A program made the translations under genes and the position numbers. The notes beneath the pieces are model-generated. The model had not been told where the DNA came from, ran no database searches, and saw only the letters and a list, made by a program, of their open reading frames with translations. This document shows positions 1 through 7,428 of a stretch of DNA of 46,106 nucleotides, piece after piece. The DNA comes from an uncultured Alphaproteobacteria bacterium (GTDB lineage Bacteria > Pseudomonadota > Alphaproteobacteria > Rhizobiales > Rhizobiaceae), in assembly GCA_929200315.1 (NCBI GenBank), contig CAKMZB010000007.1, positions 58,692 through 104,797 on the forward strand, given 5' to 3'. Position 1 is the stretch's first letter, and the number at the start of each line of letters is the position of its first letter.

Positions 1-65
1 CGCCAGATCCGCTCCTTGTGCTCGATGATGTTGCCGGGGCGCAGGGAGTTGCCTTGGACTTTCAT
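1..65 (-). CDS. efp: Elongation factor P, N-terminal fragment
   Basis: The complement of the first 65 bases reads from an ATG at 65 as MKVQGNSLRPGNIIEHKERI and then W, running off the left edge. This is the start of the EF-P KOW-like domain as seen in alphaproteobacteria (N-S-L-R-P-G-N-x-I-E-H). EF-P binds between the P and E sites of the ribosome and relieves stalling at consecutive prolines. Only about 21 of the usual ~188 residues are inside the window, so nothing can be said about the modified lysine or the later domains. It is divergent from the acyl-CoA synthetase, with about 116 bases between the two starts. Confidence 0.85.
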   Translation of the reverse strand, partial: MKVQGNSLRPGNIIEHKERIW

Positions 66-181
66 TGGAATACGATTTCGCCGGTAATTGGGATGTGGCG
101 GCTGCTTTAGAACGCTTCGCCGCGCGAGGGAAGCGTGGTGGCGTGTCTTGTTGCCGCAAATGCCGTGAGAGGGTGGCGCAC

Positions 182-1672
182 GTGAACATTGCAGACTTGT
201 TGCAGCGCAGCGCAAGGCTCACACCGGATGCCCCGGCTTTGGCACAGGGCAAGAAGGTCGTGGCCAGCCAGGCGCAGCTTCGTGATGAGGTGGCAAGCCT
301 CGCCGCAGGTCTTGCCGCGCGCGGAGTTGGGGTGGGAGACCGGGTCGCGATCCTCGCCGCCAACGCGCCGGATTATGTGCGCACCATGATGGCGATTTTC
401 TGGTGCGGGGCTGCGGCAGTGCCGATCAACGCCAAACTCCATCGCCGCGAGTTGGACGACATTGTGGAAGACAGCGACCCCGCGCTCCTCATCACCTCCC
501 CTTCAATGCGCGAAGCAACGGAAGGGCTTGAGCGGATCGAATGGGGAAGCAAGGACTGGGCCGCTCTCGCCGCCAATACGCCGATGATGAGCGGACCCGT
601 TGAGCGCACATTGGACGATCTCGCCTGGCTCTTCTTCACCTCCGGCACGACCGGCCGTTCCAAGGGCGCGATGATCTCCCACGGCAATCTGCTCTCCGCC
701 GTCCAAGGCTATTTCAGCGATGTGGACGATCCACCCTGGGGCGCGGCGATGTTACATTTCGCGCCCTTCAGCCACGGGACCGGCCTCTACGCCCTGCCGC
801 TCATGGCACGGGGCGGAGTTCAGGTCTTCCCGGATCGCGCGGGTTTTGACGGGCGGGAGGTGTTCGACCTGATCGAAATGTGGCCGCAGGCCTGCATGTT
901 TGCCGCGCCAACGATGGTCCAACGCATGACCGCAGCAAAACCAGCGGATGCCGACACATCGAACCTGCGCACCATCGTCTATGGCGGCGGACCGCTTTAT
1001 GGGCATGATCGCGAAGCAGCGCTGGATGCGTTTGGCCCGATCTTTGCGCAGATATACGGCCAGGGCGAATGCCCCATGACCATCACGTCGCAAAGCCGCC
1101 GGCAGTTTTCAGCCGCTGCTGCGCGAGGGGACACCACCTTCCTCGACAGCGTCGGCGCGCCGTTTACGGGGACGCAGGTGCGTATTTGCAAGCCGGACGG
1201 GTCTGAATGCGAGACAGGAAATATCGGCGAAGTCACTGTGCGCAGCGCGACAGTGGTTTGCGGCTATTGGAAGAATGAGAGCGGCACAACTGAAGCTCTG
1301 CGCAACGGCTGGCTCTGGACCGGCGATCTCGGTTTTATTGACGAGCGCGGCCTGCTCCACCTTTCCGGGCGCAGCAAGGAAATGATCGTCACCGGCGGCT
1401 CCAACGTCTACCCAATCGAAGTGGAAAACGTCCTGCTCGCCCATGAGGCGGTCCGCGAGGCTGCGGTCCTCGGCATCGTCGATGCCGAATGGGGCGAGGC
1501 GGTGGTGGCTTTTGTCGTGATGGAAGGTGGTGAGGAACGCACGGGTGAGCTTGATGCCTGGTGCCGCGATCATCTGACCCGGTTCAAATGCCCGAAGCGC
1601 TATGAGTTTCGGGAAGAGCTGCCAAAGAATGCGTACGGGAAGGTGGCGAAGCGGGAGTTGGGGGAGGGGTGA
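182..1672 (+). CDS. Class I acyl-CoA synthetase (AMP-binding)
   Basis: This is a 496-residue member of the ANL adenylate-forming family, which activates a carboxylic acid to an acyl-AMP and then an acyl-CoA. Visible motifs are the P-loop TSGTTGRSKG at about residues 153-162, YGQGE in the place of the usual YGxTE, WTGDLG, the hinge region GRSKEMIVTGGSNVYP and the C-terminal catalytic lysine in KNAYGKVAKR. I place the start at GTG 182 (VNIADLLQRSA) because homologues begin with this kind of sequence. The open frame extends upstream to 65, but that part is Arg/Cys-rich, does not look like the family and would overlap the efp start. The substrate cannot be read from sequence; a fatty or aryl acid is plausible. 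It converges with the next gene, with only 3 bases between the stop codons. Confidence 0.85.
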   Translation: MNIADLLQRSARLTPDAPALAQGKKVVASQAQLRDEVASLAAGLAARGVGVGDRVAILAANAPDYVRTMMAIFWCGAAAVPINAKLHRRELDDIVEDSDPALLITSPSMREATEGLERIEWGSKDWAALAANTPMMSGPVERTLDDLAWLFFTSGTTGRSKGAMISHGNLLSAVQGYFSDVDDPPWGAAMLHFAPFSHGTGLYALPLMARGGVQVFPDRAGFDGREVFDLIEMWPQACMFAAPTMVQRMTAAKPADADTSNLRTIVYGGGPLYGHDREAALDAFGPIFAQIYGQGECPMTITSQSRRQFSAAAARGDTTFLDSVGAPFTGTQVRICKPDGSECETGNIGEVTVRSATVVCGYWKNESGTTEALRNGWLWTGDLGFIDERGLLHLSGRSKEMIVTGGSNVYPIEVENVLLAHEAVREAAVLGIVDAEWGEAVVAFVVMEGGEERTGELDAWCRDHLTRFKCPKRYEFREELPKNAYGKVAKRELGEG

Positions 1673-1675
1673 ACC

Positions 1676-2617
1676 TTAACTCAATTGCGTTCGTGGCAGG
1701 TCCGGCCAATCTGTTGCTTCTTCTGACAAACCAGCATGAACCATCGCGACCGAACGCTCGTACTCGAAATCTGAGATAAGTTTCGCGAGCATGGGCTCAC
1801 TCTCCGTTTGGCGCATGAAAGCGGCGGTAAGCCAGTCGGCGTTGATGATATGCCGATAAGCCTCTTCCAACCGCCATTCGAGGACAAAGGCGATTCGTTG
1901 GCAGGCGTCGCGGTATGCTTGAAGGTCTTCGCCGTGTTGCAGCGAGCAATAGAAGGGCGGCTCGGGTGTGAAGGGGAAATGCTCAACGAGAGCCGCATCG
2001 GCCTTCGCAGTCTTCAAGGCGGCAAGCCGCGCGACAAGTTCAGCCGGATCAATCAAAGCGATGGCGCAGAGTCGCAAGATATCATGCCCCTGTCCAAGAC
2101 AGCCGCTGCCGCGATATTCCTGCTCACGCCGAAAGAGCCAGTTATCCTCTTCAAACCAGTCCAGAAATAGCCTTGTGGCAAGGATACGTACATGCGCGAT
2201 GGTCGCTTCTGACCAATACCAGAACCCGGCCAGAAGCAGCGGTTCTAAAACATCGGGCGCGTCGAAATGCGACCAACCTTTCGGAAACGGTTCGACGACA
2301 AAATCCCTGATCATGAAAGGAAGGAACAACCGGTGGGTGCTTTCCCCACCAACACAGTCAGGATGCTCGTTGTAGATCCGGGCGTAGTGCTCCGGCTTTG
2401 GCCGCACACCGACCTGTGCCTGCCGTGCGGCATTCACGATGAGGACTTCCATTTCCTTCGTCATGCACATGGGGCAGACAGTTGAGGGCGCGACAGAATA
2501 GGCGCAATGTTCGCGCAAACGCTCAAAAGCAACCTCGAATGGCGGCGGATCAACCGGCAGAGCGTGCAGCCAATCCGGACGCGGGGAAATTGTCGCGGCT
2601 TGGGTGCTTCTAGCCAT
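1676..2617 (-). CDS. Unrecognised 313-residue protein
   Basis: I do not recognise this protein. It is 313 residues, has no signal peptide or membrane segment, and is rich in Trp, Phe, His and Glu. It carries one CxxC pair (VCPMCM, about residues 48-51) and several scattered cysteines and histidines, but no clear metal-binding fold. The middle (FWYWSEATIAHVRILATRLF) and the C-terminal half look alpha-helical. The ATG at 2617 is preceded by GAGAGG at good spacing. It lies just downstream of tRNA-Val on the same strand and may be read from the tRNA promoter. Third-position GC is similar to its neighbours, so it looks like a real native gene of unknown job. Confidence 0.7.
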   Translation of the reverse strand: MARSTQAATISPRPDWLHALPVDPPPFEVAFERLREHCAYSVAPSTVCPMCMTKEMEVLIVNAARQAQVGVRPKPEHYARIYNEHPDCVGGESTHRLFLPFMIRDFVVEPFPKGWSHFDAPDVLEPLLLAGFWYWSEATIAHVRILATRLFLDWFEEDNWLFRREQEYRGSGCLGQGHDILRLCAIALIDPAELVARLAALKTAKADAALVEHFPFTPEPPFYCSLQHGEDLQAYRDACQRIAFVLEWRLEEAYRHIINADWLTAAFMRQTESEPMLAKLISDFEYERSVAMVHAGLSEEATDWPDLPRTQLS

Positions 2618-2669
2618 GGCAAAACCTCTCAGCGAAGGTCAATCCATCACCAATATCAAGAAGATGGCA

Positions 2670-2744
2670 TGGTGGGCGATACTGGGATTGAACCAGTGAC
2701 CCCTTCGATGTCAACGAAGTGCTCTCCCGCTGAGCTAATCGCCC
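2670..2744 (-). tRNA. tRNA-Val (GAC)
   Basis: The complement folds as a complete 75-base tRNA with an encoded CCA end. The acceptor stem is GGGCGAT paired with ATCGCCC, the D-arm contains TAGCTCAGCGGGAGAGC, the anticodon stem CTTCG/CGAAG encloses the loop TTGACAT, and the T-arm contains GGTTCAATCC. The anticodon is GAC, which reads valine codons GUC and GUU. Confidence 0.97.
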
Positions 2745-2795
2745 GTTGCCATGAACGGAGCGCGACGCAGGGGCCGCGCTGTTCGGGATGCGCGT

Positions 2796-2824
2796 CCTAC
2801 ACCATGGGCGCAGGCAGGCGTCAA
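2796..2824 (-). promoter_or_regulatory. Candidate housekeeping promoter for tRNA-Val
   Basis: On the minus strand a TTGACG -35 box (2824-2819) is followed by a 17-base spacer and TGTAGG (2801-2796). It stands about 50 bases before the tRNA 5' end. The -35 matches the consensus in five of six positions and the spacing is ideal, but the -10 is weak, as is common in high-GC alphaproteobacteria. This is an inference from position and pattern. Confidence 0.45.
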
Positions 2825-2882
2825 GATATGTCGACCCTGTTTTGCGCCCAATTTGGCTATGGAGATGGGCCGCCCCAATCGA

Positions 2883-2994
2883 GTGAGGCCTAAAGGGAGG
2901 GCGAAGCCCAACCCGCGCAGGAGGCAAGGCCGGCCGGCGCATACGCGCCGCGTTGCCGCAGCGGAGTGCGAAGCGCTCCTGCGTGAGGCCAAAA
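2883..2994. repeat. Nested inverted repeat flanked by 12-bp direct repeats
   Basis: The region between cpdR and tRNA-Val holds no gene. It contains CGCAGGAG (2916-2923) paired with CTCCTGCG (2976-2983), and inside this GGCAA/TTGCC (2923-2927, 2953-2957) and GGCGC-ATAC-GCGCC (2936-2949). The hairpin set is bounded by GTGAGGCCTAAA (2883-2894) and GTGAGGCCAAAA (2983-2994), two near-identical 12-mers exactly 100 bases apart. It lies directly after the cpdR stop codon, so it could be a 3' stabilising or terminating structure, or a small palindromic repeat unit. No T-run follows it on the cpdR strand. Confidence 0.45.
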
Positions 2995-3357
2995 CTAAGC
3001 CGCCGCGAGCATCTTCTCCACCTCGTTGACAAGGTCACGCAGATGGAAGGGTTTGGAGAGAACTTTGGCGTCCTGGGGCGCGTTGGATTCAGGATTCAAC
3101 GCCACGGCAGCAAAGCCGGTAATGAACATAACCTTCAGATCCGGGTCGAGTTCAGTGGCGCGGCGAGCGAGCTCAATTCCGTCCATCTCCGGCATCACGA
3201 TATCTGTCAGGAGTAACTCAAACGGCTCCTCGCGCAGCCGCTCATAAGCTGAGGCACCGTTGTCGTAGGAGACCACCTCATAACCCGCATTCAGCAGCGC
3301 CTTGCCGAGAAAGCGGCGCATGTCGTTGTCGTCTTCGGCCAGAAGAATGCGGTTCAT
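2995..3357 (-). CDS. cpdR: CpdR-type single-domain response regulator
   Basis: This 120-residue stand-alone receiver domain closely resembles Caulobacter and rhizobial CpdR. Visible features are the acidic pocket LLAEDDND (residues 5-12), the phosphoacceptor Asp52 in LLLTDIVMP, FITGFAAVAL and the conserved lysine in VLSKPFHLRDLV. Unphosphorylated CpdR binds ClpX and primes ClpXP for substrates such as PdeA and McpA. It also helps deliver the cell-cycle regulator CtrA through RcdA and PopA. The CckA-ChpT relay phosphorylates and inactivates it. The C-terminus ends in Ala-Ala-Ala, fitting the known Ala-Ala degron of Caulobacter CpdR. I chose ATG 3357 because the upstream in-frame GTG (3375) overlaps the GAGG ribosome-binding site. 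Confidence 0.93.
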   Translation of the reverse strand: MNRILLAEDDNDMRRFLGKALLNAGYEVVSYDNGASAYERLREEPFELLLTDIVMPEMDGIELARRATELDPDLKVMFITGFAAVALNPESNAPQDAKVLSKPFHLRDLVNEVEKMLAAA

Positions 3358-3607
3358 GATCTCTATTTTCCTCACTAAAACTTGTCCGGCCCGGCTGCTT
3401 GATACGCCTGCGCCAACCCGTCGTCCGTTCTGCGCCCAGGCGGTAAACGACGCCCTAATTTGGCCAAAGCTGCTTAGAAACGGGGTAAACAGGGTCTAAA
3501 CAAGACAATGCGCCGGACAGGTTATGCGCGGCAAGGTTGCCCTCGACAGGTCTTGATGAGACTGGCATTTTTAACGCCAATATGAGGCGAGAGAAAAAGG
3601 GCTGACC

Positions 3608-4528
3608 GTGCATCCAGATTTCTCTTCTGTTTGGCCTTCCGGCACGCTGCCGCCCTTTTCCGTATTGCGGCCCGCGCAGCAACGCGTGCCTTACGTCTTC
3701 AATTCCCCCCATTCCGGCAGCCATTACCCCGCCACCTTCCGCTCCGCATCGCGCCTGCCCGCGCAGAATTTGCGCCGCTCAGAGGATGTGGCGGTGGATG
3801 CGCTATTTTCCACTGTTGTTGAAATTGGCGCGCCGATGCTCATCGCCCATTTCCCCCGCGCCTGGCTGGACGTAAACCGTGAGCCGTTGGAGCTTGACCC
3901 CAAACTCATCGCAGACCCCCTCCCCGCCCATGCCAACACCCGTTCACCGCGTGTGGCTGGCGGTCTTGGCACAGTGCCGCGTCTGGTTGCTGAACGCACA
4001 CCGATCTATGACGGCAAAATCCCCCTTGCTGAGGTGATGGGCCGGATCGACGAGATCTATCGGCCCTATCACGACCGGCTGGCGGGGCTGATGGCACAGA
4101 CCATCGCACGGTTTGGTCTTGGTGTGTTGGTGGATTGTCACTCCATGCCGAGCAAGGGGCCCAAGGGGGATGATGGGAACGAGACCCGCCATGATATCGT
4201 GGTGGGGGACCGCTACGGCACGTCGTGCAACGCGGCGATCACACGCGAAATTCTCACCCGCTTTGCCGAGAAAGGCTATTCGGTTGCCCGCAACAAGCCC
4301 TATGCAGGCGGCTTCATCACCGCCCATTACGGACGCCCGGCCAAAGGCCTTCACGCTGTGCAGATCGAAATCAATCGTGCGCTCTATCTCGACGAGGAGA
4401 CGCTGGAACCCAACGGTCATTTTCACATGCTTGCAGCCGATATTGCAGACGTCATGAACCATCTTGTCTCGCTGCCGGAAACGGACCTCCAGCCCTACGC
4501 CATGCTCACTGACCTGGCGGCAGAATGA
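3608..4528 (+). CDS. N-formylglutamate amidohydrolase family protein
   Basis: This 306-residue protein belongs to the FGase/HutG2 family, which hydrolyses N-formyl-L-glutamate to formate and glutamate, the last step of one histidine-degradation route. Typical signatures are FNSPHSGSHYP near residue 40, WLDVNREPLELDP, the metal-site segment VDCHSMPS and the later HYGRPAKGLHAVQIEINR. No other hut genes are nearby, so a role in histidine breakdown is not supported by context and the true substrate may be another N-acylated amino acid. The GTG start at 3608 is preceded by AAAGGG. Its stop overlaps the next start (ATGA), so it is translationally coupled to the HisN-type phosphatase. Upstream, 3376-3607 holds no gene and no convincing promoter that I can name. 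Confidence 0.82.
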   Translation: MHPDFSSVWPSGTLPPFSVLRPAQQRVPYVFNSPHSGSHYPATFRSASRLPAQNLRRSEDVAVDALFSTVVEIGAPMLIAHFPRAWLDVNREPLELDPKLIADPLPAHANTRSPRVAGGLGTVPRLVAERTPIYDGKIPLAEVMGRIDEIYRPYHDRLAGLMAQTIARFGLGVLVDCHSMPSKGPKGDDGNETRHDIVVGDRYGTSCNAAITREILTRFAEKGYSVARNKPYAGGFITAHYGRPAKGLHAVQIEINRALYLDEETLEPNGHFHMLAADIADVMNHLVSLPETDLQPYAMLTDLAAE

Positions 4529-5307
4529 TGGAAGCGTCCGACATCCTGAAAACACTGAACGAAGCCTGCGACGCGGCGGCGGTAGAAACGCTGGCGCGTT
4601 TTCGGGTCGGCACACGGGTGTCCAACAAGGAAGCTGGCGGCTTTGACCCTGTCACGGAGGGTGACCGCGGGGCAGAAACCGCCATCCGTGCAGTGATCGA
4701 AAAGCGCCACCCCGACCATTCCATCCTCGGCGAAGAACACGGTCTTACGGGCGACAGCCCCTGGCAGTGGATCATCGACCCGATTGATGGAACCCGCGCC
4801 TTCATTTCCGGCCTCCCGGTCTGGGGCACGCTGATCGGGCTTTATCACAACGGGCGGCCTGTCGCAGGGGTGATGGATCAGCCCTATACAGGCGAGCGCT
4901 ATATCGGTTTGCCGGACGGAACGGCGCGTCTAACAGACCGCTTTTCCACCCATGATCTTACCACCAGCGCCGTGACAGAACTGGCCGACGCCACCGTCAT
5001 GACGGTGGACCCCGTTATGCTCGACAACCCCCGTGACGGCGCGTTTTTCAACGTCACCAGCCGGGCAAAGCTCGTGCGTTATGGCTGTGATTGTTACGCC
5101 TATTCGATGGTCGCTTCCGGCCATGTGGAGGCGGTGATTGAGAGCTGCATGAACGTCTATGACATCGCCGCTCTCATCCCGATCATCGAACAGGCGGGTG
5201 GGATCGTGACCAACTGGCAGGGCGGCGATGGGAGCCAGGGAGGGCAGGTGCTCGCCTGCGCTAACCCGACGCTCCATGCCCGCATTGTCGAGACCCTGAA
5301 CGCCTGA
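4525..5307 (+). CDS. hisN: HisN-type histidinol-phosphate / inositol monophosphatase
   Basis: This 260-residue Mg-dependent phosphatase of the inositol monophosphatase superfamily has the expected metal sites: DPVTEGDRGAE, the GEEHG loop, and the core WIIDPIDGTRAFISGLP followed by the C-terminal YDIAALIPIIEQAGG. The segment FISGLPVWGTLIGL is typical of the HisN subgroup, which dephosphorylates histidinol phosphate in histidine synthesis in actinobacteria and many alphaproteobacteria. It overlaps the preceding gene by four bases. An activity on inositol phosphate or another sugar phosphate cannot be excluded from sequence alone. Two adjacent ATG codons (4525 and 4528) are possible starts. Confidence 0.85.
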   Translation: MMEASDILKTLNEACDAAAVETLARFRVGTRVSNKEAGGFDPVTEGDRGAETAIRAVIEKRHPDHSILGEEHGLTGDSPWQWIIDPIDGTRAFISGLPVWGTLIGLYHNGRPVAGVMDQPYTGERYIGLPDGTARLTDRFSTHDLTTSAVTELADATVMTVDPVMLDNPRDGAFFNVTSRAKLVRYGCDCYAYSMVASGHVEAVIESCMNVYDIAALIPIIEQAGGIVTNWQGGDGSQGGQVLACANPTLHARIVETLNA

Positions 5308-5330
5308 TCGGCGCTCCTAGTCTGCGCCAT

Positions 5331-6335
5331 TTAGTCTGCGCCGGGAACAAAGGCGTCAAAGGCGGCCCAAACCTCCTCACGAATACCATCGCGCTCCTGC
5401 AACAATTCATGGCGCGCACCACGAATGGTGAGAAAGCCCCCCGTGCGCATTGTATTGGCGTAGGATTCAGACACCTCAGTGCGCACCACTTCATCACGCG
5501 ATGGCAGCAGCATAAGCGTTGGCAGCGCGATGGAGTTGATGTGGTCGGCGGTCTGTATATCCCGCATGGCGCGGCAAACGGCATAAAGGAAGGCGGCCGT
5601 CGGCGGGCCGGTTTGAAGGCCAGGGTCGGTCAGAAAGACTTGCCGGTTGCGCTCAAAGCGCCTGTGGTCACTGGTCAGCCGATTGCCCACGAATTTCTGA
5701 TCCGTCGGACCGGGAACCGAGCCGATTGCCATTCGCCCGAAACCAAAAAGGGTGATCGCGCCAAAGATACGCTGCATCGCGGTTTGGGACAGGGGAAGAT
5801 TGTTGAGTTCCAGCAGCGGGGCGCAAAGCACCATGCGGCGGATGCGGTTGGAAAGCGCAGGCGCTGCGCGAAGTGCTATCAGCGCGCCAAGAGAATGGGC
5901 AAGAATGTAGTGCGGCGGACGGCAATCCGGCAGGGCGACGTCCTCAATCACCGCGCCCAGATCGGTGAGATATTGGTCGAAATTCTCGATATGTCCGCGA
6001 TTGCGTCCTCTCAAAATGCGCGCCGAGCCCCCCTGCCCGCGCCAATCAAAGGCCAACACACCAAACCCGCGAGCCAGCAGGTCACCCACTGTCTCAAAAT
6101 ATTCCTCAATGCTCTCGGTCCGCCCTGAAAGCAAAATGACGGTGCCTTTTGAGGGACGCACCGGGCTTGCCCAGCGCGCTGTCCGCAGCCGAACGCCATC
6201 TTCCGTCATCAGCCAGGCCGTCTGCACACCATCCGGTACGGGATTGCCCGGCAAGTCCTGCAAAGCAGGCGGGCCGTCATCGGCCAGTTTGGCGCTCGGC
6301 TTGGTGGCCAGAACAAGGGTCGCTTCATCGCTCAT
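5331..6335 (-). CDS. Alpha/beta hydrolase, lysophospholipase (PldB)-like
   Basis: The protein is 334 residues and looks like the serine-aminopeptidase/monoacylglycerol lipase group. The order is a strand-rich start (GTVILLSGRTESIEEYF), FDWRGQGGS, the nucleophile elbow AHSLGALIAL, the acid in LPSRDEVV and the catalytic histidine in RGARHELLQERDG. Such enzymes remove an acyl chain from lysophospholipids or monoacylglycerols. No signal peptide is seen, so it is probably cytoplasmic or peripheral. ATG 6335 was chosen over the in-frame ATG at 6371 because GCAGGAGGAG directly precedes it. It converges with the hisN-type gene and is divergent from hsp20. Confidence 0.82.
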   Translation of the reverse strand: MSDEATLVLATKPSAKLADDGPPALQDLPGNPVPDGVQTAWLMTEDGVRLRTARWASPVRPSKGTVILLSGRTESIEEYFETVGDLLARGFGVLAFDWRGQGGSARILRGRNRGHIENFDQYLTDLGAVIEDVALPDCRPPHYILAHSLGALIALRAAPALSNRIRRMVLCAPLLELNNLPLSQTAMQRIFGAITLFGFGRMAIGSVPGPTDQKFVGNRLTSDHRRFERNRQVFLTDPGLQTGPPTAAFLYAVCRAMRDIQTADHINSIALPTLMLLPSRDEVVRTEVSESYANTMRTGGFLTIRGARHELLQERDGIREEVWAAFDAFVPGAD

Positions 6336-6392
6336 ACTCCTCCTGCTAGGCGGGAGGGGTGAAAGGCGCAAGACATGGCGCCACTTACCCCT

Positions 6393-6420
6393 CTTGAACC
6401 GCCATATTTGGCTCCTAAAT
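6393..6420 (+). promoter_or_regulatory. RpoH (heat-shock sigma-32) promoter of hsp20
   Basis: CTTGAA at 6393-6398 and CCTAAAT at 6414-6420 are separated so that CTTG-N17-CCTAAAT results. The alphaproteobacterial RpoH consensus is close to CTTG-N17/18-CYTATNT, so only one position of the -10 box differs. The predicted transcript start is near 6427, which gives a leader of roughly 99 bases that begins exactly at the first hairpin of the thermometer candidate. Confidence 0.75.
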
Positions 6421-6427
6421 CTTATCT

Positions 6428-6525
6428 GCAGACGCCGATAAGGGTCTGCGCCATTCCGATCAGCTCGCCGGAACCGGGGGCCTTTGCGGGGTGGTTTCAG
6501 TTTCGCTCAAAATATGAGGTTACAC
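6428..6525 (+). promoter_or_regulatory. ROSE-like RNA thermometer in hsp20 leader
   Basis: The leader begins with a hairpin (GCAGAC 6428-6433 with GTCTGC 6444-6449). Its 3' end folds the ribosome-binding site GAGG (6516-6519) into a short helix with TTTCGCTC (6501-6508). C6508-G6516, U6507-A6517 and C6506-G6518 pair, G6505 is bulged, C6504 pairs G6519, then two U-U mismatches and U6501-A6522, G6500-C6523 follow. The UCGCU stretch fits the ROSE signature U-U/C-G-C-U opposite the Shine-Dalgarno, with the typical bulged G. ROSE elements keep small heat-shock mRNAs untranslated at low temperature. Confidence 0.72.
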
Positions 6526-7005
6526 ATGCGACACGTTGATTTCAGCCCGCTCTACCGTTCCACCGTGGGCTTTGACCGTCTCTTTTCCCTGCTCGACACT
6601 ATGGGCCAGCCGGAGCAATCCGCTCCCGCCTATCCGCCCTACAACATTGAGCGGACGGGCGAGAACGCCTACCGCATTTCCATGGCCGTTGCCGGCTTTG
6701 GCGAAGATGACCTGGACATCGAAGCCAAAGAGCACATCCTCCACGTAAAAGGTAGCCAACAGAAGGAAGACGAGGCCGAAGAGGGCCGTGAGATGCTGTT
6801 CCGCGGCATCGCAGCGCGCAATTTCGAGCGCCGCTTCCAGCTTGCCGACCACGTAGAAGTGCGCAACGCATGGCTTGAAAACGGCCTCCTCCACATCGAG
6901 CTTGTCCGCGAAATTCCCGAAGCCATGAAGGCCCGCAAGATTTCCATCAGCACCAATGATGCAAAGGCCAAGCAGATCGAAGGCAAGGCCAAGAAAGCCG
7001 CTTAA
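6526..7005 (+). CDS. Small heat-shock protein, Hsp20/IbpA family
   Basis: The 159-residue protein has the class A bacterial Hsp20 layout: an N-terminal arm with STVGFDRLFSLLD, the alpha-crystallin domain from about residue 35 (YPPYNIERTGENAYRI through AVAGFGEDDLDI, FRGIAARNFERRFQLADHV and ENGLLHIEL), and a C-terminal tail with an IxI-like RKISIS. Such proteins are ATP-independent holdases that bind unfolding proteins in the cytoplasm. ATG 6526 is chosen; an in-frame ATG at 6514 overlaps the GAGG ribosome-binding site and an earlier one at 6484 lies in the leader. Expression should respond to heat twice, through RpoH and through the RNA thermometer. A terminator follows, so it is monocistronic. 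Confidence 0.93.
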   Translation: MRHVDFSPLYRSTVGFDRLFSLLDTMGQPEQSAPAYPPYNIERTGENAYRISMAVAGFGEDDLDIEAKEHILHVKGSQQKEDEAEEGREMLFRGIAARNFERRFQLADHVEVRNAWLENGLLHIELVREIPEAMKARKISISTNDAKAKQIEGKAKKAA

Positions 7006-7032
7006 CCGGCTTCAGACAATCTGACCTCCCGG

Positions 7033-7062
7033 AAAGGGCGCCTTCGGGTGCCCTTTCTTTTG
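7033..7062 (+). terminator. Intrinsic terminator after hsp20
   Basis: AAAGGGCGCC and GGTGCCCTTT form a 10-pair stem (one G-U) closed by a UUCG tetraloop (7033-7056), followed by the T-rich TCTTTTG. It is 27 bases after the hsp20 stop codon. Confidence 0.88.
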
Positions 7063-7201
7063 GGCTCATACTTTCTTTCCGGGTTCATATATCTGCATTA
7101 AATTAGGACAGCCTTGCTGACCCATCTTGCGCCCTGCATCGGCCTGCTCTAGGTTGCGGGCACGCGGGCCAAGCCTTGCTTCTGTCAAAGCGGCAAATTT
7201 T

Positions 7202-7242
7202 ATGCCGCAGCGCGCCATAGCAAAGCTGGCGCACTGCGGCAT
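7202..7242. repeat. Long interrupted palindrome in the gltB upstream region
   Basis: The 366 bases from 7063 to 7428 contain no convincing gene. Their most striking element is ATGCCGCAG (7202-7210) against CTGCGGCAT (7234-7242) enclosing GCGCCA (7212-7217) against TGGCGC (7227-7232), with one C/A mismatch and a 9-base loop. This gives a 15-pair, highly stable hairpin about 190 bases before the gltB start. It could be an operator, an attenuator, or a leftover transcription stop. No T-run follows on the plus strand. I could not identify a confident gltB promoter. Confidence 0.6.
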
Positions 7243-7428
7243 GAGGCTGCATGATGGGTGCTAGGCGCTGGCTGGCCGCCGTGGCAGGACATGCCGCGAT
7301 GGGGCCGATTCCAATGGCCCCGCCTCTGCCTGCCGCACCGGCTTTGCCGGAGATCAGGCTCAAGGACCGTGCCGAACAGGCGGTATCCCCATCGGGAGCC
7401 GTCCGCTTGGCTGCGCAGGAGAAGACGA

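Noticed and set aside
65-181. N-terminal extension of the acyl-CoA synthetase to ATG 65.
   Set aside because: The extra 39 residues are Cys/Arg-rich, do not resemble the family and would overlap the efp start codon.
7158-7180. GGCACG followed by TTGCT before gltB, read as a sigma-54 promoter.
   Set aside because: The GG to GC distance is 17 instead of the required 10 bases.
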